Source: Phenylobacterium sp. CCH9-H3 (lineage in GTDB: Bacteria > Pseudomonadota > Alphaproteobacteria > Caulobacterales > Caulobacteraceae). From it: DNA of 64,000 bases. The notes beneath the pieces were generated by a model. That model had not been told where the DNA came from. It made no database searches and was given only the letters and a program-made list of their open reading frames with translations. This document shows, piece after piece, positions 46,714-55,335 of this stretch (position 1 is the stretch's first letter; each line of letters starts with the position of its first letter). Position numbers and translations under genes: made by a program. Where the stretch lies: positions 1 through 64,000 of the forward strand of contig NZ_LSJI01000118.1 of assembly GCF_001557235.1 (NCBI RefSeq), in the 5' to 3' direction.

Positions 46714-47739
46714 CTAGGCCGGCCGCAGCCGATAGTGGCTCACGCCCCACTCGGTCCCGCCACGGTGGCCGAAGAGGCCGGCGGTGGCGAGGAAGAACAG
46801 CCGCCAGCGCCGATGCCAGAGCGTCGCGTCCTTGCCGTAGGTGGCCTCGAGCACCGGCCGGATGTTGGCGATGTTCCGGTCGTACAGGCCCAGCCAGTCG
46901 AGCGCGGTCCTCTCGTAGTGCTTGCCGCTCCAGCGCCAGTCCTGCTCGACCAGGAACAGGTCGGGGAACTGGGCCATCAGCCCGTGGCTGGGCATCACGC
47001 CGCCCGAGAAGAAGTACTTGCCGATCCAGTCGGCCTCATCGTTGAGGTCGAAGCGATACGGCGTCGTCCTGTGCGTGAAGACGTGGATGAACAGCCGGCC
47101 GTCGGGCTTCAGCCAGGTCTTCACCCGCCCGAGCAGGGCGCGCCAGTTCGACATGTGCTCGAACATCTCGACGGACACCACGCGGTCGAACGCGCCGGGC
47201 GCCTCGAAGTCGTTCATGTCGCAAGTGATCACCTCCAGGTTCGACAGGCCGCGTTCCTGGGCGCGGGCCAGGATGAAGGCCTTCTGGCTCGCCGAGTTTG
47301 AAACGGATGTGATCCTCGCCTTGGGGTAGGCTTTCGCCATCCAGAGCGACAGCGAGCCCCAGCCGCAGCCCAGCTCCAGGATCCGCTGGCCGTCCTGGAG
47401 GTCGGCGTGCTCAGCGGTCTCCTTCAGCGCATGCTCCTCGGCCTCGGCGATCGTGTCGCCGGCGTTCTTGTAGAAGCAGGACGAGTACTTCAGCTGCGGG
47501 CCCAGGCAGTTCAGGAAGAACTCTGCGGGCACCTCGTAGTGCTGGGCGTTGGCCGCATCGGTGTGTTCGGCAATGGGATGCTCGGCCATATCGCGCGCGA
47601 ACGCCGCCTCGGTCCCCGCGCCGGCCTTCGAATGCTCGCGCCGCGCGTTCGCCACCAGCAGGTGGATGGCGGTCTTGCGGACGATGTCGGGCAGGGGCGC
47701 GCCCTCGAACGTGTCGATGGTGGCGGAGATCAGGCTCAT
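46714..47739 (-). CDS. Cyclopropane-fatty-acid synthase-like SAM methyltransferase
   Basis: A 341-residue class I methyltransferase of the CFA synthase family, which acts on unsaturated acyl chains of membrane phospholipids. The SAM motif is ILELGCGWGSLSLWMA. Other conserved parts are SVSNSASQKAFI, SVEMFEHMSNWRALL and LFIHVFTHRT. It is shorter than E. coli Cfa, lacking part of the N-terminal domain. Neighbours (DUF1295, DUF2177, divergent FAD oxidoreductase and DUF1365) form a lipid-modification locus. The product could be a cyclopropane or methylated fatty acid; furan-type chemistry is possible. Confidence 0.93.
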   Translation of the reverse strand: MSLISATIDTFEGAPLPDIVRKTAIHLLVANARREHSKAGAGTEAAFARDMAEHPIAEHTDAANAQHYEVPAEFFLNCLGPQLKYSSCFYKNAGDTIAEAEEHALKETAEHADLQDGQRILELGCGWGSLSLWMAKAYPKARITSVSNSASQKAFILARAQERGLSNLEVITCDMNDFEAPGAFDRVVSVEMFEHMSNWRALLGRVKTWLKPDGRLFIHVFTHRTTPYRFDLNDEADWIGKYFFSGGVMPSHGLMAQFPDLFLVEQDWRWSGKHYERTALDWLGLYDRNIANIRPVLEATYGKDATLWHRRWRLFFLATAGLFGHRGGTEWGVSHYRLRPA

Positions 47740-47745
47740 GCGGAC

Positions 47746-48540
47746 TCAGGGCTGTTTGGGTGGCAGGGGGAAGAAGACGCTGACCCGCTTTTGATAGTCG
47801 CGGAAGGCGTCGCCGCGCGACTTCAGCATCGCCTCCTCCAGCGGCGGGACGCCGGAGACATAGCGGAGCAGGCCGTACATGACAGCCGGCGCCGCGAGGG
47901 TCAGGACGCTGACGGGGCGCGACGGATCCAGGGCCATGACGGGATAGGCCATCCATCCCAGCCACTGGAAGAAGTAGTTCGGGTGCCGCGACCAGGCCCA
48001 GAGGCCGGTGTCGATGACCTTGCCCTTGTTGGCCGGATCGCCGCGGAAGCGCTTCATCTGGGCGTCCGACACCGTCTCGCCCACGATGGCCACGAGATAG
48101 ATGAGCACAGCCAGGGTGTCGCGCAGGTCTAGGGAGGGCTCGGGCCGCTGCGCGGCGGCCACGACGCTCAGCGCCAGGAGCGCGGTGGCCGGCGCCTGGG
48201 GCAGGCTGACCCACAGCATTGTGAGGGGGTAGTTCTTCGCGGACTTGCGGAACGCCGCATAGCGCGCGTCCTCCGGGTGGCCGGCGACGCGGGGCGCGAG
48301 GTAAAGGCCGAGGCGCAGGCCCCAGAGCAGCATGAAGCCGGCGATCAGCAGGCGGCGGGCCTGGCTGGTGTCGCTGCCGCTGGCGACGACGGCCGCGCCC
48401 GCCAGCAGCAGCCCGGTCCCGAAACTCCAGAACACGTCCGTCCAGCCGCCGTTCTTCACGGCCAGGCCAAAGGCCCACGCCGCGACCATCACCACGGTCA
48501 TGGCGAGAAGCACGCCCACTACGATCTGCAACAGCATCAT
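47746..48540 (-). CDS. DUF1295 integral membrane protein (steroid 5-alpha-reductase-like)
   Basis: A 264-residue protein with about six helices. It begins MMLLQIVVGVLLAMTVV; the longer upstream frame lacks homology. The C-terminal motif GLWAWSRHPNYFFQWLGWM is the NADPH-binding/active region shared with isoprenylcysteine methyltransferases and steroid 5-alpha reductases. The family is expected to reduce or methylate lipids. It is first in the operon with the CFA-like methyltransferase, seven bases apart. Confidence 0.92.
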   Translation of the reverse strand: MMLLQIVVGVLLAMTVVMVAAWAFGLAVKNGGWTDVFWSFGTGLLLAGAAVVASGSDTSQARRLLIAGFMLLWGLRLGLYLAPRVAGHPEDARYAAFRKSAKNYPLTMLWVSLPQAPATALLALSVVAAAQRPEPSLDLRDTLAVLIYLVAIVGETVSDAQMKRFRGDPANKGKVIDTGLWAWSRHPNYFFQWLGWMAYPVMALDPSRPVSVLTLAAPAVMYGLLRYVSGVPPLEEAMLKSRGDAFRDYQKRVSVFFPLPPKQP

Positions 48541-48668
48541 CCAGCGATACGACCATGTTCCGCGACCAGACGCATCCGGCGCTGTGAGGCGGCCGTAGCA
48601 TTTGCTAAGCACTCGGGCGCGCGTCGGACGCCGGGGGGCGTCGCGCGCAGACAAGGTTTGGAGTCCAG

Positions 48669-50006
48669 ATGAGCGGCGGGGAGCGGCTGAGCGTAGCCGT
48701 GGTTGGTGGTGGGGTGGCCGGGCTGTCCGCCGCCTGGCTGTTGTCGGAGAAGCACGACGTCACCCTGTTCGAGGCCGACCCGCGGCTGGGGGGGCATGCC
48801 AATACCGCCGACGCGCCGGGCCATCACGGGCTCGTGCCGGTCGATACGGGCTTCATCGTCTACAACGAGAGCAACTATCCCAACTTCACGGCGCTCCTGG
48901 CGCACCTGGGCGTGCCCAGCGTCAACGCCGACATGAGCCTGTCGGTCAGCCTGGACGACGGTGCGTTCGAGTATTCCAGCTATGGCGCGCTGGGGGTCTT
49001 CGCTCAGAAGCGCAACCTCTTCTCCGCCCGCTTCTGGGGCATGCTGCGCGACATCACCCGCTTCTATCGGCACGCCCCCAGGGACCTTGCCCGGCTGGAG
49101 ACGCCGCTCACCTCGCTGGAGGCCTATCTGGAAGAGAAGGGCTACTGCCAGGCGTTCCGCGACGATCATCTCCTGCCGCAGGCGGCCGCCATCTGGTCGA
49201 CGCCGCTGAAGGAGATCGGCCAGTATCCCGCCGCCTCCCTGATCCGCTTCTTCCTCAACCACGGCATGATGAGCATCGTCGGCCGCGGCCTGTGGCGTAC
49301 GGTGCAGGGCGGCTCCCGCGCCTATGTCGAGAAGCTGACGGCGGCGTTCCGGGGCGAGGCGCGCAAGGGCGTGCGGGTCGTGGGCGTCCGTCGCGACCCC
49401 AACGGCGCGGAGCTGCGGCTGGCCGGCGGCGGCCGCGAGCGCTTCGACCAGGTGGTGATCGCCACGCACGGGGACACGGCGCTGTCCCTGCTGGACGATC
49501 CGACGCCCGAGGAAAAGCGCCTGCTGGGCTGTTTCCGTTACAGCCGCAACCTGGTGGCGCTGCACACCGACGACGTCCTGATGCCCAAGCGGCGCCGGGC
49601 CTGGTCCAGCTGGAACCATATCGGCCGGCGCGACGCGCCCGGCGAAGGCGCGGTCAGCTACTGGATGAACCGGCTGCAGAGCCTGAAGAACGCGCCGCAC
49701 CTGTTCGTGACGCTCAATCCCAACAAGGAGATCGACGCGGCCAAGCTGATCCGCACCGAAATCTACGACCACCCGCTGTTCGACGCGGCCGCCATCACCG
49801 CGCAGGCCGAGTTCTGGGATATCCAGGGGGTCCGGCGGACCTGGTTCTGCGGCTCCTACCTGGGCCACGGGTTCCACGAGGACGCGCTGCAATCGGGCCT
49901 GGCGGTGGCGGAGCAATTGGGGGGCGTCCGGCGCCCCTGGACCGTGGCGGACGAGAACGGCCGCATCCACGTGCGCCCGCCGGCCCTGGCGGAAGAGGCC
50001 GCCTGA
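48669..50006 (+). CDS. FAD-dependent oxidoreductase (amine-oxidase-like, CFA-associated)
   Basis: A 445-residue flavoprotein with the FAD dinucleotide fold VAVVGGGVAGLSAAWLL and a second signature LFEADPRLGGHANT, as in phytoene-desaturase and amine oxidase relatives. HARDLARY-type details cannot assign a substrate. Homologs are usually next to DUF1365 and CFA synthase genes and are thought to act on fatty acyl chains. It overlaps DUF1365 by ATGA, so the two are co-translated, and it diverges from the DUF1295 operon over a 128-base promoter region. Confidence 0.92.
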   Translation: MSGGERLSVAVVGGGVAGLSAAWLLSEKHDVTLFEADPRLGGHANTADAPGHHGLVPVDTGFIVYNESNYPNFTALLAHLGVPSVNADMSLSVSLDDGAFEYSSYGALGVFAQKRNLFSARFWGMLRDITRFYRHAPRDLARLETPLTSLEAYLEEKGYCQAFRDDHLLPQAAAIWSTPLKEIGQYPAASLIRFFLNHGMMSIVGRGLWRTVQGGSRAYVEKLTAAFRGEARKGVRVVGVRRDPNGAELRLAGGGRERFDQVVIATHGDTALSLLDDPTPEEKRLLGCFRYSRNLVALHTDDVLMPKRRRAWSSWNHIGRRDAPGEGAVSYWMNRLQSLKNAPHLFVTLNPNKEIDAAKLIRTEIYDHPLFDAAAITAQAEFWDIQGVRRTWFCGSYLGHGFHEDALQSGLAVAEQLGGVRRPWTVADENGRIHVRPPALAEEAA

Positions 50007-50782
50007 TGTCGGTCTCCGGGCTCTTTCCCGGGATCGTCTCGCACACCCGGCTGAAGCCCCGGCGCCATTCGCTGCGCTACCGCATCTTCATGCTGCTGCT
50101 GGACCTGGACGAGCTGGCCGAGCTGGACCGGAGCCTGAAGCTGTTCTCGCTACGCCGGTTCAACCTGGTCGGCTTCGATCCGCGGCGCCACGGCGACGGC
50201 TCGGCCACGCCGCTGAAGCAGCAGGTGGAGGCGCAGCTCGCGGCGGCCGGGATCGCCCACGGCGGGCCGATCCGCCTCCTGGCCATGCCGCGGATCCTGG
50301 GCCTGGCGTTCAATCCGCTGAGCGTCTATTTCTGCCACCGGCCGGACGGAGCGCTGAGCGCCGTGCTGTACGAGGTCAACAACACCTTCGGCGAGCGGCA
50401 CAGCTACCTGATCCCCGCCGACGATGCGCCGGTCGTGAAACAGTCCTGCGAGAAGGGCTTCTACGTCTCGCCTTTCATGGACATGGACCTGAGCTACGCC
50501 TTCCGGGTCCGGCCGCCGGGCGACAAGGTCCAGGTGCTGGTCGATGTGGACGACGCCGAGGGCCGGGTGTTGTCCACCGGCTTCGTGGCCGAACGCCAGG
50601 CGCTCACCGACCGCAATCTGGCGCGGGCCTGGCTCGCCCATCCCTGGATGACCGTGGGCGTGGTCGCCGCCATCCACTGGGAGGCGCTCTTCATCTGGCT
50701 CAAGGGCGAGAAGATCCGCCAACGCCCGGCCAAGCCGGCATGGCCGGTCACCGTGGTGACGCCCGCAAAGATCGCCGCCTAG
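50006..50782 (+). CDS. DUF1365-family protein
   Basis: A 258-residue protein. It starts at the ATG at 50006, inside the stop of the FAD oxidoreductase gene. Family blocks include SHTRLKPRRHSLRYRIFMLLLDLDEL, spread over residues 12-37, then GLAFNPLSVYFCHR and EKGFYVSPFMDMDLSYAFR. Its function is unknown, but it nearly always accompanies the FAD oxidoreductase and CFA-type methyltransferase, so it should act in the same lipid pathway. Its stop overlaps that of a convergent methyltransferase. Confidence 0.93.
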   Translation: MSVSGLFPGIVSHTRLKPRRHSLRYRIFMLLLDLDELAELDRSLKLFSLRRFNLVGFDPRRHGDGSATPLKQQVEAQLAAAGIAHGGPIRLLAMPRILGLAFNPLSVYFCHRPDGALSAVLYEVNNTFGERHSYLIPADDAPVVKQSCEKGFYVSPFMDMDLSYAFRVRPPGDKVQVLVDVDDAEGRVLSTGFVAERQALTDRNLARAWLAHPWMTVGVVAAIHWEALFIWLKGEKIRQRPAKPAWPVTVVTPAKIAA

Positions 50783-51546
50783 CCCTTCCGGAACACATAG
50801 ATGTCGCCGACCCCGCCCAGGTCGATGGGCGGCCGATCCGGGACGAGGCCCGCGGTGGCGGCCGGCGGAACAGGGTCGGTCATGTAGTAGGTCAGCCGCT
50901 CGGCGCTGCGGTGCGCGATGCGGCCGGTCTCGTCGGCGAGGACGTACTCCAGAACCTGCTCAAGCCGGTTCACGCCCGGCTTGAAACTGCGCTCCAGCAC
51001 GAACAGCAGCAGGGCGCGGCCGTCGCCCAGGTGCTGGTCCAGGACCGGGCGGCGCGGGTCGGGCGCGTCCAGGCCCTGCATGAGTTCGAGTTTCGGCAGA
51101 TGGAAGGCGGCCAGGCCGCCGGGCGCCAGATGGCGGGCGGCCACGGCGAAGGTGTTGCGCCAGGCCGCGCCGGTCGGCACGTGGGCCAGGGTGAAGAAAG
51201 GGCAGATGACCAGGTCGAAGGTGCGCTTCAAGTCCAGGGAGGTCATGTCGCCTCGGCGCAGCTCGATCCGCTGCCGAACCTCTGGCTCCAGGCGCGCGAC
51301 GGCGGCCTCGGCCTGGGACAGCATCACGGGCGAGATGTCCACGCCGCAGACCTGGAAACCGCGCTTGGCCAGACCCGTGGTCAGCCGGCCCGTCCCGGCG
51401 CCCAGCTCCAGGATCGACGCGCCCGCCGAGGGCAGATCGGCATAGATGTCCTCGTCGCCCAACAGCTTCGCGTCCGCACCGGTGATCCGGTCGTAGAACA
51501 CGGCGCTGAGGCTGCCGGGCGCGTAATAGGGCTTGGCCTTGGCCAT
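50779..51546 (-). CDS. Class I SAM-dependent methyltransferase
   Basis: A 255-residue methyltransferase with motif I ILELGAGTGRLTTGLA, an acidic motif II (VCGVDISPVML) and the post-I region LRRGDMTSLDL. The C-terminal half (HRSAERLTYYMTDPVP) is typical of small-molecule methyltransferases. It is convergent with DUF1365 (shared CTAG) and divergent from lemA. The acceptor is unknown. Confidence 0.9.
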   Translation of the reverse strand: MAKAKPYYAPGSLSAVFYDRITGADAKLLGDEDIYADLPSAGASILELGAGTGRLTTGLAKRGFQVCGVDISPVMLSQAEAAVARLEPEVRQRIELRRGDMTSLDLKRTFDLVICPFFTLAHVPTGAAWRNTFAVAARHLAPGGLAAFHLPKLELMQGLDAPDPRRPVLDQHLGDGRALLLFVLERSFKPGVNRLEQVLEYVLADETGRIAHRSAERLTYYMTDPVPPAATAGLVPDRPPIDLGGVGDIYVFRKG

Positions 51547-51630
51547 GGGCCCTTGTGCCGTCGGCGTTGCGCAGGATCAATGTCCAGGCCACATAACTTC
51601 AGCCTTCTGCGGGCTTCGAAGGGAACCTCG

Positions 51631-52293
51631 ATGAACAGCCTGATCCGCCGTTTCCGGAGCCTTGCGCTCGTGCTGATCGCGCCCCTGGCGCTGGCCGCCT
51701 GCGGGGTCAATGCGATCCCCACCAAGGAGGAGAAGGCGAAAGCCCAGTGGGCCGAGGTGCAGAACCAGTACCAGCGCCGCGCCGACCTGATCCCCAACCT
51801 GGTGGCCACCGTGAAGGGCTACGCCGCCCAGGAAAGCAACGTGCTGGTCGCCGTGACCCAGGCGCGCGCCAGCGCCACCCAGGTCCGCTCGGACGCCGGC
51901 ATCACCACCGACCCCGCCGCCTTCCAGCGCTATGCGGCCGCCCAGAACAACCTGTCCCTGGCGCTGGCCCCCATGCGCGTTCTCCAGGAGCAGTACCCGG
52001 ACCTGAAGTCGAACGAGAACTTCATGGCGCTGCAGAGCCAGCTCGAGGGCACCGAGAACCGGATCGCCATCTCGCGGCGCGACTACAACGAGGCTGTCCG
52101 CGACTTCAACACCACCCTGCGCACGTTCCCGCAAATCATCTGGGCCAAGACCATGTATTCGTCCACGCAGCCGATGCAGCTGTTCCAGGCCACCGCTACG
52201 GCCCAGTCGGCGCCCACCGTGGACTTCGCGCCCACGGCCCCGCCCGCCGCCCCGCCCGCCGGCGCCGCGCCCGGGTCGCCGCCGCCGAAGTAG
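51631..52293 (+). CDS. lemA: LemA-family lipoprotein
   Basis: A 220-residue LemA protein. The ATG at 51631 opens a lipoprotein signal ending in the lipobox LAAC (Cys24). The characteristic blocks are WAEVQNQYQRRADLIPNLV, YAAQESNVLVAVTQARASA, and NDTVRTFP-like RDFNTTLRTFPQIIWA. The tail is Pro/Ala-rich. The role is unclear; it is usually co-transcribed with TPM-domain genes, as here. The next gene begins one base after its stop. Confidence 0.95.
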   Translation: MNSLIRRFRSLALVLIAPLALAACGVNAIPTKEEKAKAQWAEVQNQYQRRADLIPNLVATVKGYAAQESNVLVAVTQARASATQVRSDAGITTDPAAFQRYAAAQNNLSLALAPMRVLQEQYPDLKSNENFMALQSQLEGTENRIAISRRDYNEAVRDFNTTLRTFPQIIWAKTMYSSTQPMQLFQATATAQSAPTVDFAPTAPPAAPPAGAAPGSPPPK

Positions 52294-52294
52294 C

Positions 52295-53482
52295 TTGGGC
52301 CTGCTCCGACGCCTTCGGGTCGGGCTGGCGCTCGCGCTGGTCCTGCCGACCCTCGCCCTCGCGGCGCCGAGCTTCCCGCCCCTCACCGGGCGGGTGGTGG
52401 ACAATGCCGAAATCCTGTCGCCGGCGGCGGAGGCGCGGCTGACCCGGGAGCTGGCGACGCTGGAGCAACAGACCGGCCACCAGCTCGTCGTGGCGACCCT
52501 GCCCGACCTGCAGGGCTACGAGATCGAGGACTACGGCTACCAGCTGCTCCGGACCTGGGGCATCGGCCGCAAGGAGCAGGACGACGGCGCCATCCTCATC
52601 GTCGCGCCGAACCAGCGGAAGGTGCGGATCGAGGTTGGCTATGGGCTGGAGCCGGTCCTGACCGATGCGCTCTCCAGCCTGATCATCCAGCGCGCCATCC
52701 TGCCAGCCTTCAAGGCGGGCGACATGGAGAAGGGCGTCGTCGACGGGACCGAAGCCATCGCGCGCCAGATCGGCCTGCCGCCCGAAGAGCAAAAGGCGGC
52801 CGTGGCCGAGGCGGAGTCGGCCCCGAAAGTCACCATCGCCGCCGACGAGCGGGGCGACAGCGGCGTCGGCGTTCCCCTGATCGTCATCATCGTCATCGTC
52901 TTCTGGGTGCTGAGCGGCATCCTCCGCGCCTTCGGCGGGCGTCGCCGGCGGGGCGGCAGCGGCCTCTGGTGGCTGTTGCCGTTCATCCTCTCGGGTCCGG
53001 GCTCCAGCCGCCGAGGCGCGGACGACAGGCGAGATCTACTGCGTGCTGGCCGAGGAGAGTGCGGATTATCACGCGACGCCGCTGGCCTGGGCGGCGGGCG
53101 TCGCCCTGCTGGCCCCCACGATCCTGCTGCTGCTCGGCATCGAGGTGACGGCGCCGGACATGTCCCTGTTCGGCGGCTGGACCGCGGACCAGGTCGAGGA
53201 CGTGGGCGAAGCCACCGCCCGCGCCGCCCTGGTGGGCACGCTGCTCATGCAGGGGCTGCTGTTCGTGGCGACCCTCTTCATCGTGGCCATCCCGCCGGTG
53301 CGCCGGGCGTTGACGCCGCGGGGCTTCAAGCGCGAGCGCGTCCGGACCCGCGCCGAGGAGCAGTTCCTGTCCAAGAACCTCCACGCCACCCGCGAGCGGA
53401 CCGGGGTGTTGATCTATGTCTCGGCCGCCGAGCGGATGGCCGAGCTGATCGCGGACGAAGCCATCCACGCCCAGGTTCCTGA
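52295..53482 (+). CDS. TPM-domain (YgcG-like) protein, C-terminus replaced by out-of-frame fusion
   Basis: The first 235 residues are a normal TPM-domain protein: signal peptide (LALALVLPTLALA), LTGRVVDNAEILSPAAEARL, GIGRKEQDDGAILIVAPN and a transmembrane segment (VPLIVIIVIVFWVLSGILR). The expected Gly/Ser-rich tail ending in G-G-F-S-G-G-G-x-S-x-G-G-G-A-S is absent. Instead, near 53005-53015 the sequence jumps into the next TPM gene in the wrong frame, adding about 160 Arg/Pro-rich residues that are not natural protein. The start is TTG at 52295, one base after lemA, consistent with coupling. A tail deletion or sequence collapse is likely. Confidence 0.75.
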   Translation: MGLLRRLRVGLALALVLPTLALAAPSFPPLTGRVVDNAEILSPAAEARLTRELATLEQQTGHQLVVATLPDLQGYEIEDYGYQLLRTWGIGRKEQDDGAILIVAPNQRKVRIEVGYGLEPVLTDALSSLIIQRAILPAFKAGDMEKGVVDGTEAIARQIGLPPEEQKAAVAEAESAPKVTIAADERGDSGVGVPLIVIIVIVFWVLSGILRAFGGRRRRGGSGLWWLLPFILSGPGSSRRGADDRRDLLRAGRGECGLSRDAAGLGGGRRPAGPHDPAAARHRGDGAGHVPVRRLDRGPGRGRGRSHRPRRPGGHAAHAGAAVRGDPLHRGHPAGAPGVDAAGLQARARPDPRRGAVPVQEPPRHPRADRGVDLCLGRRADGRADRGRSHPRPGS

Positions 53483-53663
53483 GGACACCTGGGACCGGGC
53501 CATGTCGGTCCTGGTCGCCGGCCTCAAGCGGGGTCGGCCGGCCGAGGGCTTCACCGCGGCCGTAGCGCTCTGCGGCGATGTCCTCGCCGAACGCTTTCCG
53601 TCCCGGCCCGGCGACAATCCCAACGAGCTGTCGGACGCGGTGGTCTTGCTGCCGCGCGCCTGA
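53043..53663 (+). CDS. Second TPM-domain membrane protein, 5' truncated
   Basis: The body of a second TPM-type protein: LAEESADYHATPLAWAAG, two transmembrane helices (VALLAPTILLLLGI and LLMQGLLFVATLFIVAI) and ERTGVLIYVSAAERMAELIADE. The family N-terminus, about 25 residues ending in a T-x-G-E-I-Y-C-V motif, is missing a start: the frame continues upstream as EARTTGEIYC to about 53012 and then meets the preceding gene. The GTG at 53043 lies inside the domain. Either it is expressed from a poor internal start or it is dead. Confidence 0.7.
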   Translation: MLAEESADYHATPLAWAAGVALLAPTILLLLGIEVTAPDMSLFGGWTADQVEDVGEATARAALVGTLLMQGLLFVATLFIVAIPPVRRALTPRGFKRERVRTRAEEQFLSKNLHATRERTGVLIYVSAAERMAELIADEAIHAQVPEDTWDRAMSVLVAGLKRGRPAEGFTAAVALCGDVLAERFPSRPGDNPNELSDAVVLLPRA

Positions 53664-53707
53664 CGGCGACTCCAAGCTGAAGCTGCGACCTATTCACATA
53701 GGCTGTT

Positions 53708-54772
53708 GTGGCGCCCGGCGCGGGGGGTCAGATTGCGGCCGGCTGTAGCGTACGGCCGTTGGGGGCCGAGGATTTGGCGAAGGGCGGCGACAATGAGACC
53801 GCTGAGGTCCTGCGCGAACGCCTCCGGCGCCTGGAGGCGGCGGTGGAAGCTGCCGGCTTGGGCCTGTGGGAGTGGGATGTCCCCAGCGGCGAGCTGAGGT
53901 GGAACGCCCGCAATTGCGAGCTGTTCGGCGTCGAGCCGGACCGGCCGCTGACGATCGCGGATTATCCCGAGCTGGTGCACCCCGACGACCGGGAGCTGGT
54001 GCGCGACGCCTACCGCCGGGCCAGCGAAGGACCGGACGACGCCCTCTTCAGCATGGAGCATCGCACGCGGCCGGCCGCCGACACCCGGCCGCGCTGGATC
54101 CTGAGCCGCGGGCGTCTGCTGAAGGATGCGTCCGGCGTCGTGCGGGCCGTGGGGTCGAACCTGGACATCACCGACCGCAAGTCCGCGGAGGAACGCCGTG
54201 GCCTCGTGCTGAGGGAGCTGGCCCACAGGGCCAAGAACGGCATCCTGGTGATGATGGCCATCGTCGCCCAGACGGCGAAGGGCGTCGGCACGGTCGAGGA
54301 CTTCAAGGCCGTCCTCATGGCCCGGCTGCAGTCCATGGCCGACAGCCAGGATCTGGTCACCCAGGGGTCCGGAGGCTCCCTGCGTCTGGGCGATCTGCTG
54401 GGCCGGGCGCTGACGCCCTTCGACCCGTCGCGCTTCGACATCGACCCACGGCTGGAGGATCTCCGCATCTCGAACGACATGGTGATCGCCATGGCGCTGT
54501 TGCTGCACGAGCTTTCGACCAATGCCGTGAAATACGGCGCGCTGTCGGCGCCCAAGGGCCGGGTGAAGCTCGAACTGATCGCGGACGATAGCCCGAACGC
54601 GCACCTGCGGTGGTCCGAAACCGGCGGCCCGGCGGTGAAGCCCCCATCGCGCCGGGGCTTCGGCACCCGACTCCTGGATATTTCGCTGCGCAACAACGGC
54701 GGCCACGTCGTGGCCCGCTTCGAGCCCCAAGGCTTCACGGCCGACATCTGCTTCCCGGTGGAGCGGGAATAG
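53708..54772 (+). CDS. PAS-domain HWE-family histidine kinase
   Basis: A soluble kinase of about 355 residues. A PAS fold (about 40-155, EAAGLGLWEWDVPSG, LVHPDDRELV, NLDITDRK) precedes the HWE/HisKA_2 domain with His173 in ELAHRAKNGILVMMAI. The N-box is ELSTNAVKYGALS, the W-x-E motif is RWSETGGP, and the glycine box is GFGTRLLDI. The group is common in alphaproteobacterial light or general stress signalling. The exact start is uncertain: GTG at 53708 is used, but TTG codons follow closer to the PAS. No response regulator is adjacent. The PAS lacks the NCRFL flavin cysteine, so it is not a LOV domain. Confidence 0.87.
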   Translation: MAPGAGGQIAAGCSVRPLGAEDLAKGGDNETAEVLRERLRRLEAAVEAAGLGLWEWDVPSGELRWNARNCELFGVEPDRPLTIADYPELVHPDDRELVRDAYRRASEGPDDALFSMEHRTRPAADTRPRWILSRGRLLKDASGVVRAVGSNLDITDRKSAEERRGLVLRELAHRAKNGILVMMAIVAQTAKGVGTVEDFKAVLMARLQSMADSQDLVTQGSGGSLRLGDLLGRALTPFDPSRFDIDPRLEDLRISNDMVIAMALLLHELSTNAVKYGALSAPKGRVKLELIADDSPNAHLRWSETGGPAVKPPSRRGFGTRLLDISLRNNGGHVVARFEPQGFTADICFPVERE

Positions 54773-54867
54773 GCGATCGGCGAACATTACAGCTCCGTCA
54801 TGCACCGCCGCTTTCCCGACGGGGGACGCACGGGTAGCATCGTCCGGACAAGGGCGGAGATGCAGGT

Positions 54868-55332
54868 ATGGCCTATTCCCTCACCGTGAACGGCAAGGCG
54901 GTCAGCGCCGATGTCGATGGCGACACGCCGCTCCTCTGGGTGCTGCGCGACACCCTGGGCTTCGTCGGCACGAAGTATGGCTGCGGGGTCGCCGCATGCG
55001 GGGCCTGCACCGTCCACATCGACGGCCAGCCGATGCGCTCCTGCCAGATCCCCGTGGAGAGCGTGGGCGCGGCCAAGATCAGCACCATCGAGGGGATGGC
55101 CGCCCATCCCGTCGGCAAGAAGGTGCAGGCGGCCTGGATGGAACTGGATGTCGCGCAGTGCGGCTATTGCCAGGCGGGCCAGATCATGAGCGCCACCGCT
55201 CTGCTGGCCAAGACGCCCAAGCCTACCGACGCCCAGATCGACGAGGCGATGAACGGCAACATCTGCCGCTGCGCCACCTACGTCCGCATCCGCGCCGCCA
55301 TCAAGCGCGCCTCCGGCCAGAAGGAGGCCTGA
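54868..55332 (+). CDS. (2Fe-2S) small subunit of a molybdenum hydroxylase (IorA-like)
   Basis: A 154-residue subunit with the plant-type 2Fe-2S cluster ligands Cys39, Cys44, Cys47 and Cys59 (GCGVAACGACTVHIDG) and the second cluster ligands Cys98, Cys101, Cys133 and Cys135 (QCGYCQAGQIM, NICRCATYVRI). It passes electrons from the molybdenum site of the large subunit encoded four bases downstream. The pair resembles isoquinoline 1-oxidoreductase or periplasmic aldehyde dehydrogenases. Confidence 0.95.
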   Translation: MAYSLTVNGKAVSADVDGDTPLLWVLRDTLGFVGTKYGCGVAACGACTVHIDGQPMRSCQIPVESVGAAKISTIEGMAAHPVGKKVQAAWMELDVAQCGYCQAGQIMSATALLAKTPKPTDAQIDEAMNGNICRCATYVRIRAAIKRASGQKEA

Positions 55333-55335
55333 GCC

